Shown one piece after another: positions 1-9,345 of a stretch of DNA of 64,000 nt (within the stretch, counting starts at the first letter, position 1; every line of letters begins with the position of its first letter). Source of the DNA: Hyphomicrobiales bacterium. GTDB taxonomy: Bacteria; Pseudomonadota; Alphaproteobacteria; Rhizobiales; Xanthobacteraceae. Both the position numbers and the translations under genes were made by a program. The notes beneath the pieces were generated by a model. That model was not told the origin of the DNA and ran no database searches. It saw only the letters and a list, made by a program, of their open reading frames with translations. The stretch covers positions 186,001 through 250,000 of the forward strand of contig JAFKKN010000006.1 of the NCBI GenBank assembly GCA_017305535.1, read 5' to 3'.

Positions 1-172
1 CTGCCGAAGCAGTAAGCCGCTTCCCGCCCTGCGCGGGCTTGCCGACTCCACATCTGACTGCCGACAACGGGCTTCCAAGCGCCGTGTCGGCCTTGTCGTT
101 TGTCGGCGCGCGGCTTACGTTCGGGAAAAGTTCCGGCGCGGCCGGATACCTGATTCTCCCGAGACTTCGACG

Positions 173-1054
173 ATGCACGCAGCACTTCTTTCCGACCGGG
201 GTGTGGTCAAGCTCAGCGGCGAGGACGCGAAAGCGTTCCTCAACGGCCTGATCACCGCCGACGCTACCGGGCTCGAACCGGGCGCGGGGCGATTCGCCGC
301 GCTGCTGACGCCGCAGGGCAAGATCGTCGCGGACTTCCTCATCACCGAAGTGCCGGCGGGCCACGGCGGCGGCTTGCTGATCGACTGCTCCCGCGCGCTG
401 GCGCAACCGCTCGCCACCAAGCTCGGCTTCTACAAGCTGCGCGCCAAGGTGACAGTGGAAAACCTGTCGGACTCTTTCGGCGTCCTCGCGGTGTGGGGCG
501 GCGAACCGGCGGTCAAACCGGATCTCTGCTTTCCCGATCCGCGGGCCGAGGGCCTCGGCTGGCGCATTCTGATCCCTTCCGAACTGGCAACCAAGGCGGC
601 GGCGCTCGTCGGCGCGACGATGACGGACGAGGCTGCTTATGAGGCGCATCGCATCGCCTGCGGTGTGCCGCGGGGCGGTGTCGATTTCAACTACGGCGAT
701 GCGTTTCCGCACGAAACCAATATGGACCGCCTGCACGGAATTGACTTCGACAAAGGCTGCTATGTCGGCCAGGAAGTGGTGTCGCGGATGCAGCATCGCG
801 GCACCGCGCGGACGCGCACCGTGCGCGTTGCGTTCGACGGTGCTGCGCCCGATGCGAGCGCTCCAATTCTCGCAAACGATAAGCAGGTAGGCACGATGGG
901 ATCGTCCGCGAACAGCATCGGCCTCGCCACGATGCGGATCGACAAGGTCGCAGACGCACTCGACGCCAATACACCGCTCGTCGCGGGAACCACAACGATC
1001 CACCTCGCCGATCCAGACGCCGTGCGTGGTCTGCAAAAGAAGACCGTCGCATGA
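173..1054 (+). CDS. ygfZ: YgfZ/GcvT-family folate-binding protein
   Basis: A 293-residue protein of the YgfZ (COG0354) family, a tetrahydrofolate-binding relative of the glycine cleavage T protein that helps assemble or repair iron-sulfur enzymes. The diagnostic motif KGCYVGQE, with the conserved cysteine, lies near residue 200 and is followed by [12 protein letters not shown]. The ATG is taken because the whole N-terminal fold starts here. Its stop overlaps the next gene (tag) in an ATGA, so the two are probably translationally coupled. Function is assigned from the family; the motif is seen directly. Confidence 0.9.
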   Translation: MHAALLSDRGVVKLSGEDAKAFLNGLITADATGLEPGAGRFAALLTPQGKIVADFLITEVPAGHGGGLLIDCSRALAQPLATKLGFYKLRAKVTVENLSDSFGVLAVWGGEPAVKPDLCFPDPRAEGLGWRILIPSELATKAAALVGATMTDEAAYEAHRIACGVPRGGVDFNYGDAFPHETNMDRLHGIDFDKGCYVGQEVVSRMQHRGTARTRTVRVAFDGAAPDASAPILANDKQVGTMGSSANSIGLATMRIDKVADALDANTPLVAGTTTIHLADPDAVRGLQKKTVA

Positions 1055-1674
1055 GCCGCGCCGTGCAGCACGCCGATGGTCTGATCCGTTGTCCTTGGCC
1101 GGGCGAGGACCCGCTTTACGTCGCCTATCACGACACCGAATGGGGCGTGCCGGAATACGACGACCGCGCGCTTTATGAGAAGCTGATCCTCGACGGCTTT
1201 CAGGCAGGATTGTCGTGGATCACGATCCTGCGCAAGCGCGACAACTTCCGCCGCGCCTTCGATGATTTCGAGCCGGCGAAAATCGCCCGCTACACCGAAA
1301 AGAAAATGCACGCGCTGATGCAGGACGCGGGCATCGTGCGCAACCGCGCCAAGATCGAAGGCACCGTCAAGAGCGCGCAAGCTTATCTCGAGATCATGGA
1401 GAAAAGCCCCGGCTTCTCGAAGCTGCTGTGGGACTATGTCGACGGCAAACCCAAGGTCAACGCCTTCAAGACCACAGCCACCGTGCCGGCCTCGACGCCG
1501 CTCTCGGTGAAGATCTCGAAAGACCTGTCGTCACGCGGCTTCAAGTTCGTCGGTCCGACCATCGTCTACGCTTTCATGCAGGCGACCGGCATGGTCAACG
1601 ATCATCTGGTGACCTGCCACTGCCATGCGATGTGCAGCGGCAAGCAGCGCGCGCGCCGCCTCCCCACCACATGA
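1051..1674 (+). CDS. tag: DNA-3-methyladenine glycosylase I
   Basis: A 207-residue base-excision repair glycosylase that removes 3-methyladenine from alkylated DNA. The N-terminus has the typical [20 protein letters not shown] block, with Cys14 and His27 matching the N-terminal zinc ligands. The C-terminus has [11 protein letters not shown], matching the other His/Cys ligands. [22 protein letters not shown] is the conserved base-recognition helix region. It overlaps ygfZ upstream (ATGA) and the HD gene downstream (ATGA at 1671-1674), so the three genes look like one transcript. No LexA or Ada-like box was recognised upstream. Confidence 0.93.
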   Translation: MSRAVQHADGLIRCPWPGEDPLYVAYHDTEWGVPEYDDRALYEKLILDGFQAGLSWITILRKRDNFRRAFDDFEPAKIARYTEKKMHALMQDAGIVRNRAKIEGTVKSAQAYLEIMEKSPGFSKLLWDYVDGKPKVNAFKTTATVPASTPLSVKISKDLSSRGFKFVGPTIVYAFMQATGMVNDHLVTCHCHAMCSGKQRARRLPTT

Positions 1675-2288
1675 CGCAATCCAAAGCGCGTTCCACGAAG
1701 GCCGACACTCGCGTCTGGCAACGCATGCTGTCAGGGCGGCGGCTCGATCTCGTCGATCCCTCGCCGCTCGATATCGAGATTGCCGATATCGCCCACGGCC
1801 TTGCCCGGGTCGCGCGCTGGAACGGGCAGACCAAGGGTGCGTATATTTTCTCGGTAGCGCAACACACGCTATTGGTCGAGGTGGTGATGCGCCACACGCT
1901 GCCGCGCGCCGATCATCGGCTGCGGCTTGCCGCCCTATTGCATGACGCACCCGAATACGTGATCGGCGACATGATCTCGCCGTTCAAGGCGGTGATCGGC
2001 GGTTCCTACAAGACCGTGGAGAAACGTCTGCTCGGCGCAATTCACGTCCGATTCGGATTGCCGGCGGTGTTACCGGAAGATTTTACCCAGGCCATCAAAG
2101 CCGCGGATCGCGGCGCGGCCTATCTCGAAGCAACGCGCCTTGCCGGCTTTTCCGAAACCGAAGCGAAGCGGCTGTTCGGCCGCGACCCGGCACTACCGGT
2201 TACCACCGAGCAGGATTACCTGACGCCGTGGTCCGCAGGTAAAGCAGCGAAGCGCTTTCTGGCACGCTTTGCGACGCTGCATGTCTGA
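1671..2288 (+). CDS. HD-domain hydrolase, YfbR-like
   Basis: A 205-residue HD-superfamily metal-dependent phosphohydrolase related to YfbR-type 5'-nucleotidases. The metal-binding signature is spread as His in SVAQHTLLVE (about residue 64) and His-Asp in LLHDAPEYVIGD (about residue 93). The C-terminal aspartate is in AIKAADRGA. The open frame extends further upstream, but ATG 1671 overlaps the tag stop and begins just before the conserved region ([10 protein letters not shown], then TRVWQRMLSGRRLDL). The substrate cannot be told from sequence; a nucleotide or housecleaning role is likely because it is co-transcribed with a repair gene. Confidence 0.82.
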   Translation: MTQSKARSTKADTRVWQRMLSGRRLDLVDPSPLDIEIADIAHGLARVARWNGQTKGAYIFSVAQHTLLVEVVMRHTLPRADHRLRLAALLHDAPEYVIGDMISPFKAVIGGSYKTVEKRLLGAIHVRFGLPAVLPEDFTQAIKAADRGAAYLEATRLAGFSETEAKRLFGRDPALPVTTEQDYLTPWSAGKAAKRFLARFATLHV

Positions 2289-2356
2289 TGCCCTCCACCG
2301 CTTTCGTTTACCGGATGCGGCGGCTATAATTTCGGCGGATGACAAGGGACAACATC

Positions 2357-2863
2357 ATGATCCATGTGTGCTCGCTCGCCGCGCTTCCTTCAACGGTGCA
2401 ATCGACCGGCGCCAGCCACATTCTCACGGTGATGGGCGATATCAGCCGCGTGCAGCGGCCCGCCTCGGTGCGCGAAGTCAATCACCTGATGATCTCGATG
2501 GACGACATCAGCGAACCTGCCGATGGCCTCGTCTCACCATCGGAAGAGCACATCGACAGGGTTCTCGCCTTTGTGCGCGGCTGGGACCGGCAGGCGCCGC
2601 TGGTGGTGCATTGCTTTGCCGGCATCAGCCGTTCGACGGCAAGCGCCTTTGCCGCCGCCTGCGCGCTCAATCCACATCGCGACGAGGTGATGATCGCACG
2701 ACAAATGCGCCGCGCCTCGCCGACCGCGTTTCCCAATCGGCTGATCGTCTCGCTGGCCGATCGTGCGCTCGGCCGTAACGGCCGCATGCTGCGCGCGCTC
2801 GACGAGATGGGACCGGGCGACATGTCGATCGAAGGCCGCCCGTTCCGCGTCGATCTGGAATGA
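2357..2863 (+). CDS. Protein tyrosine phosphatase-like protein
   Basis: A 168-residue cysteine-based phosphatase. The P-loop HCFAGISRS is seen near residue 83, and a general-acid aspartate could be in the MDDISEP loop upstream. ATG 2357 is preferred over ATG 2339 because AAGGGA lies 7 bases before it. A TATAAT hexamer at 2325-2330 could be a -10 element, though no good -35 pairs with it. The family includes dual-specificity phosphatases of unknown substrate common in Rhizobiales. It stands alone between the tag operon and the DUF2339 gene. Confidence 0.75.
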   Translation: MIHVCSLAALPSTVQSTGASHILTVMGDISRVQRPASVREVNHLMISMDDISEPADGLVSPSEEHIDRVLAFVRGWDRQAPLVVHCFAGISRSTASAFAAACALNPHRDEVMIARQMRRASPTAFPNRLIVSLADRALGRNGRMLRALDEMGPGDMSIEGRPFRVDLE

Positions 2864-3009
2864 CACTTACCGACCGCCCGACGCGCCTGCCTTTGAACCC
2901 AATGCCGCGACACGCCGACTGACGACACGCCGCGATAGCGCGCACCTGCTCTCTCCAACCATCGAACACCCACCGGGATCTTCCTCGGTGCCGCGACGAT
3001 CGAGGACCT

Positions 3010-5685
3010 ATGGAATTTCTTGCGCTGCTGATCGCCATCGCCGCCGTCATTGTCGCCCGCAAGGCGTTGACCAACGCCAACGCACTGCAAGCACGTGTGC
3101 ATGCACTTGAAGCAGCCGGCAATGGTGCGATCGCTACGCCACCGCCGCTCGAGATCCCGCTACAGCCAACGGTCGAGGAGCCGCCGACGACCGTTGAAGC
3201 GCCGATTCCCGTGCCGCCGCCGCCGCTCGTGCCCGATGCGGGCGAAAGCCAGCAACCGCCTCCTATTCCGGCCACTGCCGGCGCCACCTCCGGAACGCGT
3301 ATCGAAGAACGCATCGGCACCCGCTGGGTGGTCTGGCTCGGCGGCCTGACGCTGGCGCTCGGCGGCTTCTTCATGGTGCGCTATTCCATCGAGGAAGGCC
3401 TGCTCGGCCCGGGCGTGCGCGTGCTGCTTGGCGGTCTGTTCGCGGCGGCGCTGCTCGCAGCCGGAGAATGGACGCGGCGGCGCGACAGCATGGCGGCGAT
3501 TGCACCACTCCCGATCGCCAACATTCCCGCGATCCTCACGGCCGCAGGTACTGCGGTCGCGTTCGCGACTGTGTATGCGGCTTATGCGCTGTACGACTTC
3601 CTCGTGCCGGCCACCGCCTTCGTGCTGCTGGGACTGGTCGCGCTGGCGACGCTCGCCGCTGCGCTGTTGCATGGTCCGGCACTGGCCGGGCTCGGCGTCG
3701 TCGGCGCGTTTGCAACGCCCGTGTTGGTGTCGTCGGAGCGTCCCGACTTCTGGGCACTGTACATCTACCTCGCCATCGTCACCGCCGCCGCGTTCGGACT
3801 GGCGCGCATCCGATTGTGGCGCTGGCTCGCGATCACCACCACCGTTTTTGCGCTGTTGTGGACGATCCCGTGTCTCGATTGTGGACCCTCGATGGTCGCG
3901 CCGCACGCGTTCCACGTCATCGTCGGCTTCGCGCTCGCCGCTTTGCTCGTAGTGTGCGGGTTGCTGTTCGGCCCGCCCGCCGAACCCGGCAAGGTCGAGC
4001 CGATCTCCTCCAGTGCGTTGGCGGCCTACGTGCTCGGCGCCACGATGATCGTGCTCGGCAGCGGCCACGCGATGTCGGCGATCACCGTCTTCGGCTTGCT
4101 GGTCGTCGCCACGCTCGCGATTGCGTGGCGCGCACCGGCGGCGGTCGCGGCGGTCGCGGCCAGCGCCGTGCTGGTCGCCATCGTATTCCTCGAATGGGCG
4201 GTGCGCGCCAATCCCGACATGCTGGTGCTGCCGGGCGGCGCGATGCCGGGCCTCGTGCCCAGCGCCACCGATGAAGCCGTCTCGGTGCATCTGATCGCAG
4301 CCGCGATTTTCGGCACGGGATTCGCCGTCGCTGGTTTCGCCGCGCAAGGCCGTTCCATCAGCGCACTGGTGCCGGTGATCTGGGCCGCGTCGGCAGTATT
4401 CACGCCGATTGCCTTGCTGATTGCGCTCTATGCGCGCGTCGCGCATTTCGACCGCTCGATTCCTTTCGCGATCATCGCTGTCATTCTTGCAGCGGCGTTT
4501 GGCTGGATGACCGAAACACTGAGCCGCCGCGAACCCCGCCCCGGCCAGAGCATCGCGGCCGCGCTGTTCGCCACCGGAACGCTGGGCGCGTTGGCGCTGG
4601 CGCTCACCTTCGCGCTCGAGAAGGGCTGGCTCACCATCGCGCTGGCACTGATGTCGGCAGGCACCGCGTGGGTCGCGACACAGCGACCGATTCCATTCCT
4701 GCGCTGGTTGGCAGCAATCCTCGCCGCCATCGTGGTCGCACGCATCGGCTACGAACCGCGCATCGCGGGTGATGCCGTCGGCGGGACGTTGATCTTTAAC
4801 TGGCTGTTATGGGGCTATGGCGTGCCGGCTCTGTCGTTCTGGGTGGCGAGCATCTTGTTGCGCCGGCGTGGCGACGATGTGCCGCTGCGCATGATCGAAG
4901 CCGCCGCGATCCTGTTTACGATGCTATTGGCCTTCACTGAAATCCGGCATGCCGTCTATAGCGGCGATATTTATGCGGGCGATACCAACCTCGTTGAATG
5001 CGGATTGCAAAGCTGCGTCGCTCTGGCGATGGCGATCGGGCTCGAACGGTTGCGGTTGCGCAGCCACAGCATCGTGCACAATGTCGCGGCCATATTGCTC
5101 ACGATCGCCGCGGGATTGATCGCCGTATTCGGATCGCTGGGGCTCGAGAACCCGATGATCTGGCGCATCAATGTCGGCGGCCTGATCATCAACAAGCTGC
5201 TGCTTGCTTACGCGATGCCCGCGACGCTGATGCTGATCCTGTCTTATGTCGTCGCTGGCCATCGCGCGCGAGCTTATGCCAACACCATCGCTACTGGCGC
5301 GCTGGTGATGACGCTGGCCTATATCAGCTTCGAAATTCGCCGCTTCTATCATGGGCCGGTTATCAGCCTCGGCGACGTCAAGGACGCCGAGCAATACACC
5401 TATACGATCGCGTGGCTGACGTTCGGCGTGGTGCTGCTCGCGGCCGGCGTGCTGTCCAACTCGCAACGTGCGCGACTGGCCTCGGCGGCGGTGATCGCGC
5501 TCACCATACTGAAGGCGTTCCTGGTGGATATGTCGGAACTGACCGGCGTTTATCGCGCGCTGTCGTTCATGGTGCTCGGGCTGGTGCTGGTTGCCATCGG
5601 CTGGCTGTATCAGCGCATCCTATTCCGGAGCGCGGCGCAGCCGCCGGCGCAAGTCAATGCGCCACCTGCGCCGCCGGAGGCTTAA
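3010..5685 (+). CDS. DUF2339 polytopic membrane protein
   Basis: An 891-residue inner-membrane protein of the DUF2339 family, function unknown. It begins with one hydrophobic segment and a short coiled stretch, then a Pro-rich linker (residues 45-95, PPPPLVPDAGES). The conserved block RIEERIGTRWVVWLGGLTLALGG follows, then by eye more than 20 hydrophobic segments to the end. There are no catalytic motifs. The C-terminal tail is Pro/Ala-rich. It is monocistronic and converges with the next gene, 26 bases away, without a clear terminator. Confidence 0.85.
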   Translation: MEFLALLIAIAAVIVARKALTNANALQARVHALEAAGNGAIATPPPLEIPLQPTVEEPPTTVEAPIPVPPPPLVPDAGESQQPPPIPATAGATSGTRIEERIGTRWVVWLGGLTLALGGFFMVRYSIEEGLLGPGVRVLLGGLFAAALLAAGEWTRRRDSMAAIAPLPIANIPAILTAAGTAVAFATVYAAYALYDFLVPATAFVLLGLVALATLAAALLHGPALAGLGVVGAFATPVLVSSERPDFWALYIYLAIVTAAAFGLARIRLWRWLAITTTVFALLWTIPCLDCGPSMVAPHAFHVIVGFALAALLVVCGLLFGPPAEPGKVEPISSSALAAYVLGATMIVLGSGHAMSAITVFGLLVVATLAIAWRAPAAVAAVAASAVLVAIVFLEWAVRANPDMLVLPGGAMPGLVPSATDEAVSVHLIAAAIFGTGFAVAGFAAQGRSISALVPVIWAASAVFTPIALLIALYARVAHFDRSIPFAIIAVILAAAFGWMTETLSRREPRPGQSIAAALFATGTLGALALALTFALEKGWLTIALALMSAGTAWVATQRPIPFLRWLAAILAAIVVARIGYEPRIAGDAVGGTLIFNWLLWGYGVPALSFWVASILLRRRGDDVPLRMIEAAAILFTMLLAFTEIRHAVYSGDIYAGDTNLVECGLQSCVALAMAIGLERLRLRSHSIVHNVAAILLTIAAGLIAVFGSLGLENPMIWRINVGGLIINKLLLAYAMPATLMLILSYVVAGHRARAYANTIATGALVMTLAYISFEIRRFYHGPVISLGDVKDAEQYTYTIAWLTFGVVLLAAGVLSNSQRARLASAAVIALTILKAFLVDMSELTGVYRALSFMVLGLVLVAIGWLYQRILFRSAAQPPAQVNAPPAPPEA

Positions 5686-5711
5686 TGAGCGAACAGGTCA
5701 GGAGATGAAGG

Positions 5712-6287
5712 TCAGTCGGTCGAGCGGCGCAGTTCGGACACCGCCTCGCTCTGCACCGGAGCAATCCTCGACTTTTCGACCCGTGGCGTTTCCACACGCG
5801 CGACAACTTCCGGCGACGCGGCATCCGCCGATCGCACATGACGCGGATGCAGCGAGCGCGGTCCCCTGCCGGAGACGGCCCGCGCCATCAGGATATGCCC
5901 GGCGCCCTTGTGCTGGAAATCGCAATAGGCGAAGCCCATTCCGGATACCGCGCCGCGGAAGCTGCGCTCATCCTTCTTGTCGAGATTGAAGCATGGCGAG
6001 AACGGCAGCCCCTTCAGCGATGCGCACACCGACTCGCCGCGTGTCTGCACCGTATTGACCGGAAGCCGCATATAGCGCGTCGGCCCGGAACCGCTGAACT
6101 GGATTGATCCTGACGCCGAACCGTCGTCGAAGATCCGGCCCGCGCCGCGCGTGCCGTCGAAACAGGTGAAGGAGAAGATCTTGCCGACGACGAACTTGCG
6201 CGCCTCGGTGGCGTTCATTTCGCCGGCCACGGCTGGCGCGATCAACGCGCCGATGGTCAAGGCACCCAACACAAAACGCGCAAGCAT
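5712..6287 (-). CDS. Secreted hypothetical protein
   Basis: A 191-residue protein with a clear signal peptide (MLARFVLGALTIGALIAPAVAG, cleavage expected after AVA) and several cysteines in the mature part (FTCFDG, ESVCAS, SPCFN, AYCDF), probably disulfide-bonded in the periplasm. The C-terminal 60 residues are Arg/Val/Ser-rich and look disordered. ATG 6287 is chosen over an upstream in-frame GTG because GGAG lies 6 bases before it and the signal peptide starts there. I do not recognise the family. It may be Rhizobiales-restricted. Confidence 0.7.
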   Translation of the reverse strand: MLARFVLGALTIGALIAPAVAGEMNATEARKFVVGKIFSFTCFDGTRGAGRIFDDGSASGSIQFSGSGPTRYMRLPVNTVQTRGESVCASLKGLPFSPCFNLDKKDERSFRGAVSGMGFAYCDFQHKGAGHILMARAVSGRGPRSLHPRHVRSADAASPEVVARVETPRVEKSRIAPVQSEAVSELRRSTD

Positions 6288-6407
6288 GCTGAACTCCACA
6301 CAACTGAGCGCAGGATAGATGACGCCGCCGCGTCACCTTTACCCGCTGCTTACCATACTAACCATGGCAACAATGGAGCAGCTTGGTTGGTAAAGTCTGA
6401 ACGTCGC

Positions 6408-7394
6408 TCAGGAAATCTTTACCACGATGCGGCCCCGCACCTGCCCGCCAAGGATCCGGGGACCTGCCGCGATCACCTCATCCAGACCGATTTCGTGAGT
6501 GATTTCAGCTAGTTTTGAGCGATCAAGATCGCTCGCCAGCCGGCTCCAGGCCTGTTTGCGAAGCTCGATCGGGCACATCACCGAATCGATGCCGAGAAGA
6601 CACACCCCGCGCAAAATGAAGGGGGCGACCGACGACGGCAGGTCCATGCCGGCGGCGAGACCGCAGGCAGCAATGGCGCCACGATATTTCGTCATCGACA
6701 GCAGATTAGCCAACGTGGTCGAGCCGACGCTATCGACGCCGCCCGCCCAACGCTCCTTGGCCAGCGGCTTGGCCGGGCCGGAAAGTTCGTTGCGGTCGAT
6801 GATCTCGGTGGCGCCGAGACCACGCAGATAATCCGCCTCGGAGGCACGACCGGTCGAGGCAATCACGTGGTAGCCGAGCTTCGACAGCACAGCGATGGCA
6901 ACCGAACCGACGCCGCCCGCCGCGCCGGTCACGACCACGGAGCCATCCGCCGGCCTCACACCGTGCTTCTCGAGCGCCAACACCGACAGCATCGCGGTAT
7001 AGCCCGCCGTACCGATCGCCATGGCGTCGCGCGCTGACATGCCGTCCGGCAGCCGCACCAGCCAGTCGCCCTTGACGCGCGCTTTCTCGGCGTAGGCACC
7101 GAGATGCGTTTCCCCCATGCCCCAGCCGTTGCAGACCACCTTGTCGCCAGCCTTCCAGGCCGGGTGCGAGGACTGCTCGACGGTGCCGGCGAAATCGATC
7201 CCGGCGATCATGGGGAAGCGGCGAACCACCGGCGCCTTTCCGGTGACCGCCAAGCCGTCCTTGTAGTTCAAGGTCGACCATTCGACGCGGACGGTGACGT
7301 CGCCGTCCATCAGTTCCGCTTCGTCGAACTGGGTCAGCGTCGCGGTGGTGCCCTTCTCCGCCTTGTCGATACGGATCGCCTTGAATGTGCCCAC
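6408..7394 (-). CDS. acuI: Acrylyl-CoA reductase/YhdH-type quinone oxidoreductase
   Basis: A zinc-independent medium-chain dehydrogenase of the AcuI/YhdH family (about 328 residues), expected to use NADPH to reduce acryloyl-CoA or similar enoyl compounds. Seen: [14 protein letters not shown] near the N-terminus (the family's NYKD block), and [13 protein letters not shown] as the nucleotide-binding Gly motif near residue 155. GTG 7394 is preferred because AGGGG lies 8 bases upstream and the family begins with a TFKAI-type sequence. An in-frame ATG at 7415 is the alternative start. It is a single gene; the substrate is inferred from family only. Confidence 0.85.
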   Translation of the reverse strand: MGTFKAIRIDKAEKGTTATLTQFDEAELMDGDVTVRVEWSTLNYKDGLAVTGKAPVVRRFPMIAGIDFAGTVEQSSHPAWKAGDKVVCNGWGMGETHLGAYAEKARVKGDWLVRLPDGMSARDAMAIGTAGYTAMLSVLALEKHGVRPADGSVVVTGAAGGVGSVAIAVLSKLGYHVIASTGRASEADYLRGLGATEIIDRNELSGPAKPLAKERWAGGVDSVGSTTLANLLSMTKYRGAIAACGLAAGMDLPSSVAPFILRGVCLLGIDSVMCPIELRKQAWSRLASDLDRSKLAEITHEIGLDEVIAAGPRILGGQVRGRIVVKIS

Positions 7395-7545
7395 GCCAGA
7401 TACCCCTGTCACCATCGCTCAAAGAACGGAATGTCGAATGGATGGCGCGACGCCGCGCCGCTGATGGAGCGAATTTATCCAATGCGATCTAGCCCGGCAA
7501 CCTTCAAGGGCCACGGGTCAGCCGCTCCGGCAATTCATTCGTTGT

Positions 7546-8931
7546 CTAGTTCTTTATCGCAGCGAGCTTCGCCGAAATGGCGGCAGTCGACGCCGGGGTG
7601 CCCCAGCTCGGCGCATCGCTGCCGTCGCCCCACGCGCGCGGGCGATAGAAGGTATGCACGCCGGTACGATACATCTTGCGCATCTCGCGTACCCACGATG
7701 GATGCACCCAATACGCGTGGTAATGCGTCGACTTCCCGACTTCCGGCAGCCAGAGCTGGCCGTCGAGGGTGGCTTTCGCGATCTTGCGCGCGCGTTCCCA
7801 CATGTCGGGTTCGCGCACCACGTCGGGAATGCCATCGCAGGCGAAGGTGAACTGGCAGGCCAGCCGGCGATTGGCGTTCTGATAGACGACGCCGCACACG
7901 GTGGTCGGATAGAAACCGGAGAATACCCGGTTCATCACCACCTGCGCCACCGCGATCTGGCCGCGCACCGCCTCGCCCCGCGCTTCGAAATAAACGGCTT
8001 CCGCCAGACACTTCTCCTGCTTCGCGCGAGCCTTGCCCTCGAGGTTCAACCGTTCCGCCGGCGTCTTGAGATGGGCTTTGTGATCGCTGTTGACTTCACC
8101 CTTGCCGGCAACGCTTTCGCCCGCCTGCGGCGCGGCCACGGCAACGTGCGGCGCGGCGGCCTTGAGATCAGGGTCCGGCGCACCGGGACGCAGGACCGTC
8201 GGCTCCTCGCCTGGCTGCCAATTTTGCAGCGTCTGGACAGTGACGCCGAGCGAGTTGCTGCCGAAGTAAAGGCTCGCGGTCTGTACCTTGAAGGGATCGG
8301 GCGACGGCGTCACCGCCGGCAAATGCTCGTGACTTACTGCCGGACCCTTGTCCTCGAATGGCCGGACATCCACCGCTGAGGCGGCGTTGTATTGCACCAG
8401 CGGCGGCGCGTTGAGCGCTTCGGCGAGTTCGGGATCGAGCGGAGCTTGCGGAGCAGCCGCGGTCTTCTCGCGCGCGGGCGGCGCAACGAAGCGCGATGGC
8501 TCCTGCTCCGGCGCCGCGGTTTCAGGCATCTCGGCGGGTGCGACGATGGCCAGCCGGTCGCCCTTCAGGGTGCGGTCGACGCGCGGGAAATCGCTGGACT
8601 GATAGCGACGCGGCTGAACCAGCAACGGATTGCGCGTGAACGCGCCGACGATATCGTTGCCCTGGCTTTCGAAGCTCGCGAGCAAAGCAGCAGCAGTGCG
8701 CGGCAACGATGTGCCGATCGGGCGGCCAAAACTGAAGGTTGCAACCTGGATGGTGTTGGCGGTCGGCGAGAACACTCGCTCCTGCCAACGTTCGGCGACA
8801 CCCGGCTGGCGCGCCAGCAGTGAGGCAATGTCCTGGTATCCGGCTTCCTTCGGAAACAGTGCGAAGATGCCAAGACCGAGGCCGAAGAGCGCCAACCGTG
8901 CGCCCTTCGGCCCGTTACGCATGACAAACAT
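7546..8931 (-). CDS. Cell wall hydrolase, SleB family
   Basis: A peptidoglycan hydrolase of about 461 residues. The N-terminus has one hydrophobic segment (LALFGLGLGIFALF) that anchors or exports it. Residues 60-310 are a variable, low-complexity periplasmic linker. The C-terminal 140 residues form the SleB/Hydrolase_2 domain with CLAEAVYFEARGE, whose glutamate is the presumed lytic catalytic residue, then VAQVVMNRV and CGVVYQN. In non-sporulating alphaproteobacteria these act in wall remodelling. ATG 8931 is preferred, with an upstream GTG at 8943 possible. Neither has a strong ribosome site. Confidence 0.85.
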   Translation of the reverse strand: MFVMRNGPKGARLALFGLGLGIFALFPKEAGYQDIASLLARQPGVAERWQERVFSPTANTIQVATFSFGRPIGTSLPRTAAALLASFESQGNDIVGAFTRNPLLVQPRRYQSSDFPRVDRTLKGDRLAIVAPAEMPETAAPEQEPSRFVAPPAREKTAAAPQAPLDPELAEALNAPPLVQYNAASAVDVRPFEDKGPAVSHEHLPAVTPSPDPFKVQTASLYFGSNSLGVTVQTLQNWQPGEEPTVLRPGAPDPDLKAAAPHVAVAAPQAGESVAGKGEVNSDHKAHLKTPAERLNLEGKARAKQEKCLAEAVYFEARGEAVRGQIAVAQVVMNRVFSGFYPTTVCGVVYQNANRRLACQFTFACDGIPDVVREPDMWERARKIAKATLDGQLWLPEVGKSTHYHAYWVHPSWVREMRKMYRTGVHTFYRPRAWGDGSDAPSWGTPASTAAISAKLAAIKN

Positions 8932-9183
8932 CGATACGCTCACGCAACGCTACACATACGCACACACAAGATCGACGCGCATCTTCGATGCAATTCGATC
9001 CTTGCCGTTAGTAGCCCATTAAAGTTGCGGGGGAGTTAATCGACGATGCGCGCAAGACACATGCAAGCAGGTTGTCGTTGGGGCGCAGGGCTTTCTCTTA
9101 GCGTAGTGAATCGTGCGTGAGCAGGAAAGGTAAACATTCGGTCAACAGAGATGGTGAAAAAAGAATTGCAGTCCGAACGTCAT

Positions 9184-9249
9184 TGCCGGTCTTGACCCGG
9201 CAGTCCATCTTCTTCCGTAGAATGATGGATGCCCGGATCAAGTCCGGGC
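9184..9249. repeat. Rhizobiales-type intergenic palindromic repeat
   Basis: Three consecutive hairpins: TGCCGGTCTTGACCCGGCA at 9184-9202, a TCCATC...GATGGA pair around 9204-9229, and GCCCGGATCAAGTCCGGGC at 9231-9249. This is the common 'cropped palindrome' form dispersed between genes in Bradyrhizobium relatives. Related GCCCGG elements occur at 9291-9310 and in the 46.3 kb region. Confidence 0.8.
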
Positions 9250-9281
9250 ATGACGGAAGGATGATCACTGCAATCATGAAA

Positions 9282-9310
9282 ACGAAAAATGCCCGGAGCA
9301 AGCTCCGGGC
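9282..9310 (-). terminator. Rho-independent terminator of ppdK
   Basis: On the minus strand a perfect stem GCCCGGAGC/GCTCCGGGC (9291-9310) is followed by ATTTTTCG, 36 bases after the ppdK stop codon. The stem resembles the neighbouring intergenic repeat, so the terminator may have been made from a repeat copy. Confidence 0.8.
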
Positions 9311-9345
9311 ATTTCGCTTTATTCGACTGAAAGACGCGGCAAGCA

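Larger units (their letters stand above)
8944..9345. other. Gene-free stretch between sleB and ppdK
   Basis: About 400 bases without a supported gene. It contains the upstream region of the SleB-type gene (8944-9110, no confident promoter), an intergenic palindromic repeat (9184-9249) and the ppdK terminator (9282-9310). The short reading frames seen across the palindrome are by-products of the repeat. Confidence 0.6.

Noticed and set aside
1-172. A possible end of an upstream gene (TAA at 13-15) at the window's left edge.
   Set aside because: Too little sequence to tell coding from chance. Only a small CCCGC/GCGGG hairpin is seen.
9117-9345. Possible CRISPR or tandem array from repeated GCCCGG hairpins.
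   Set aside because: Hairpin units are unequal, unspaced and belong to dispersed intergenic palindromes; no spacers and no cas genes.
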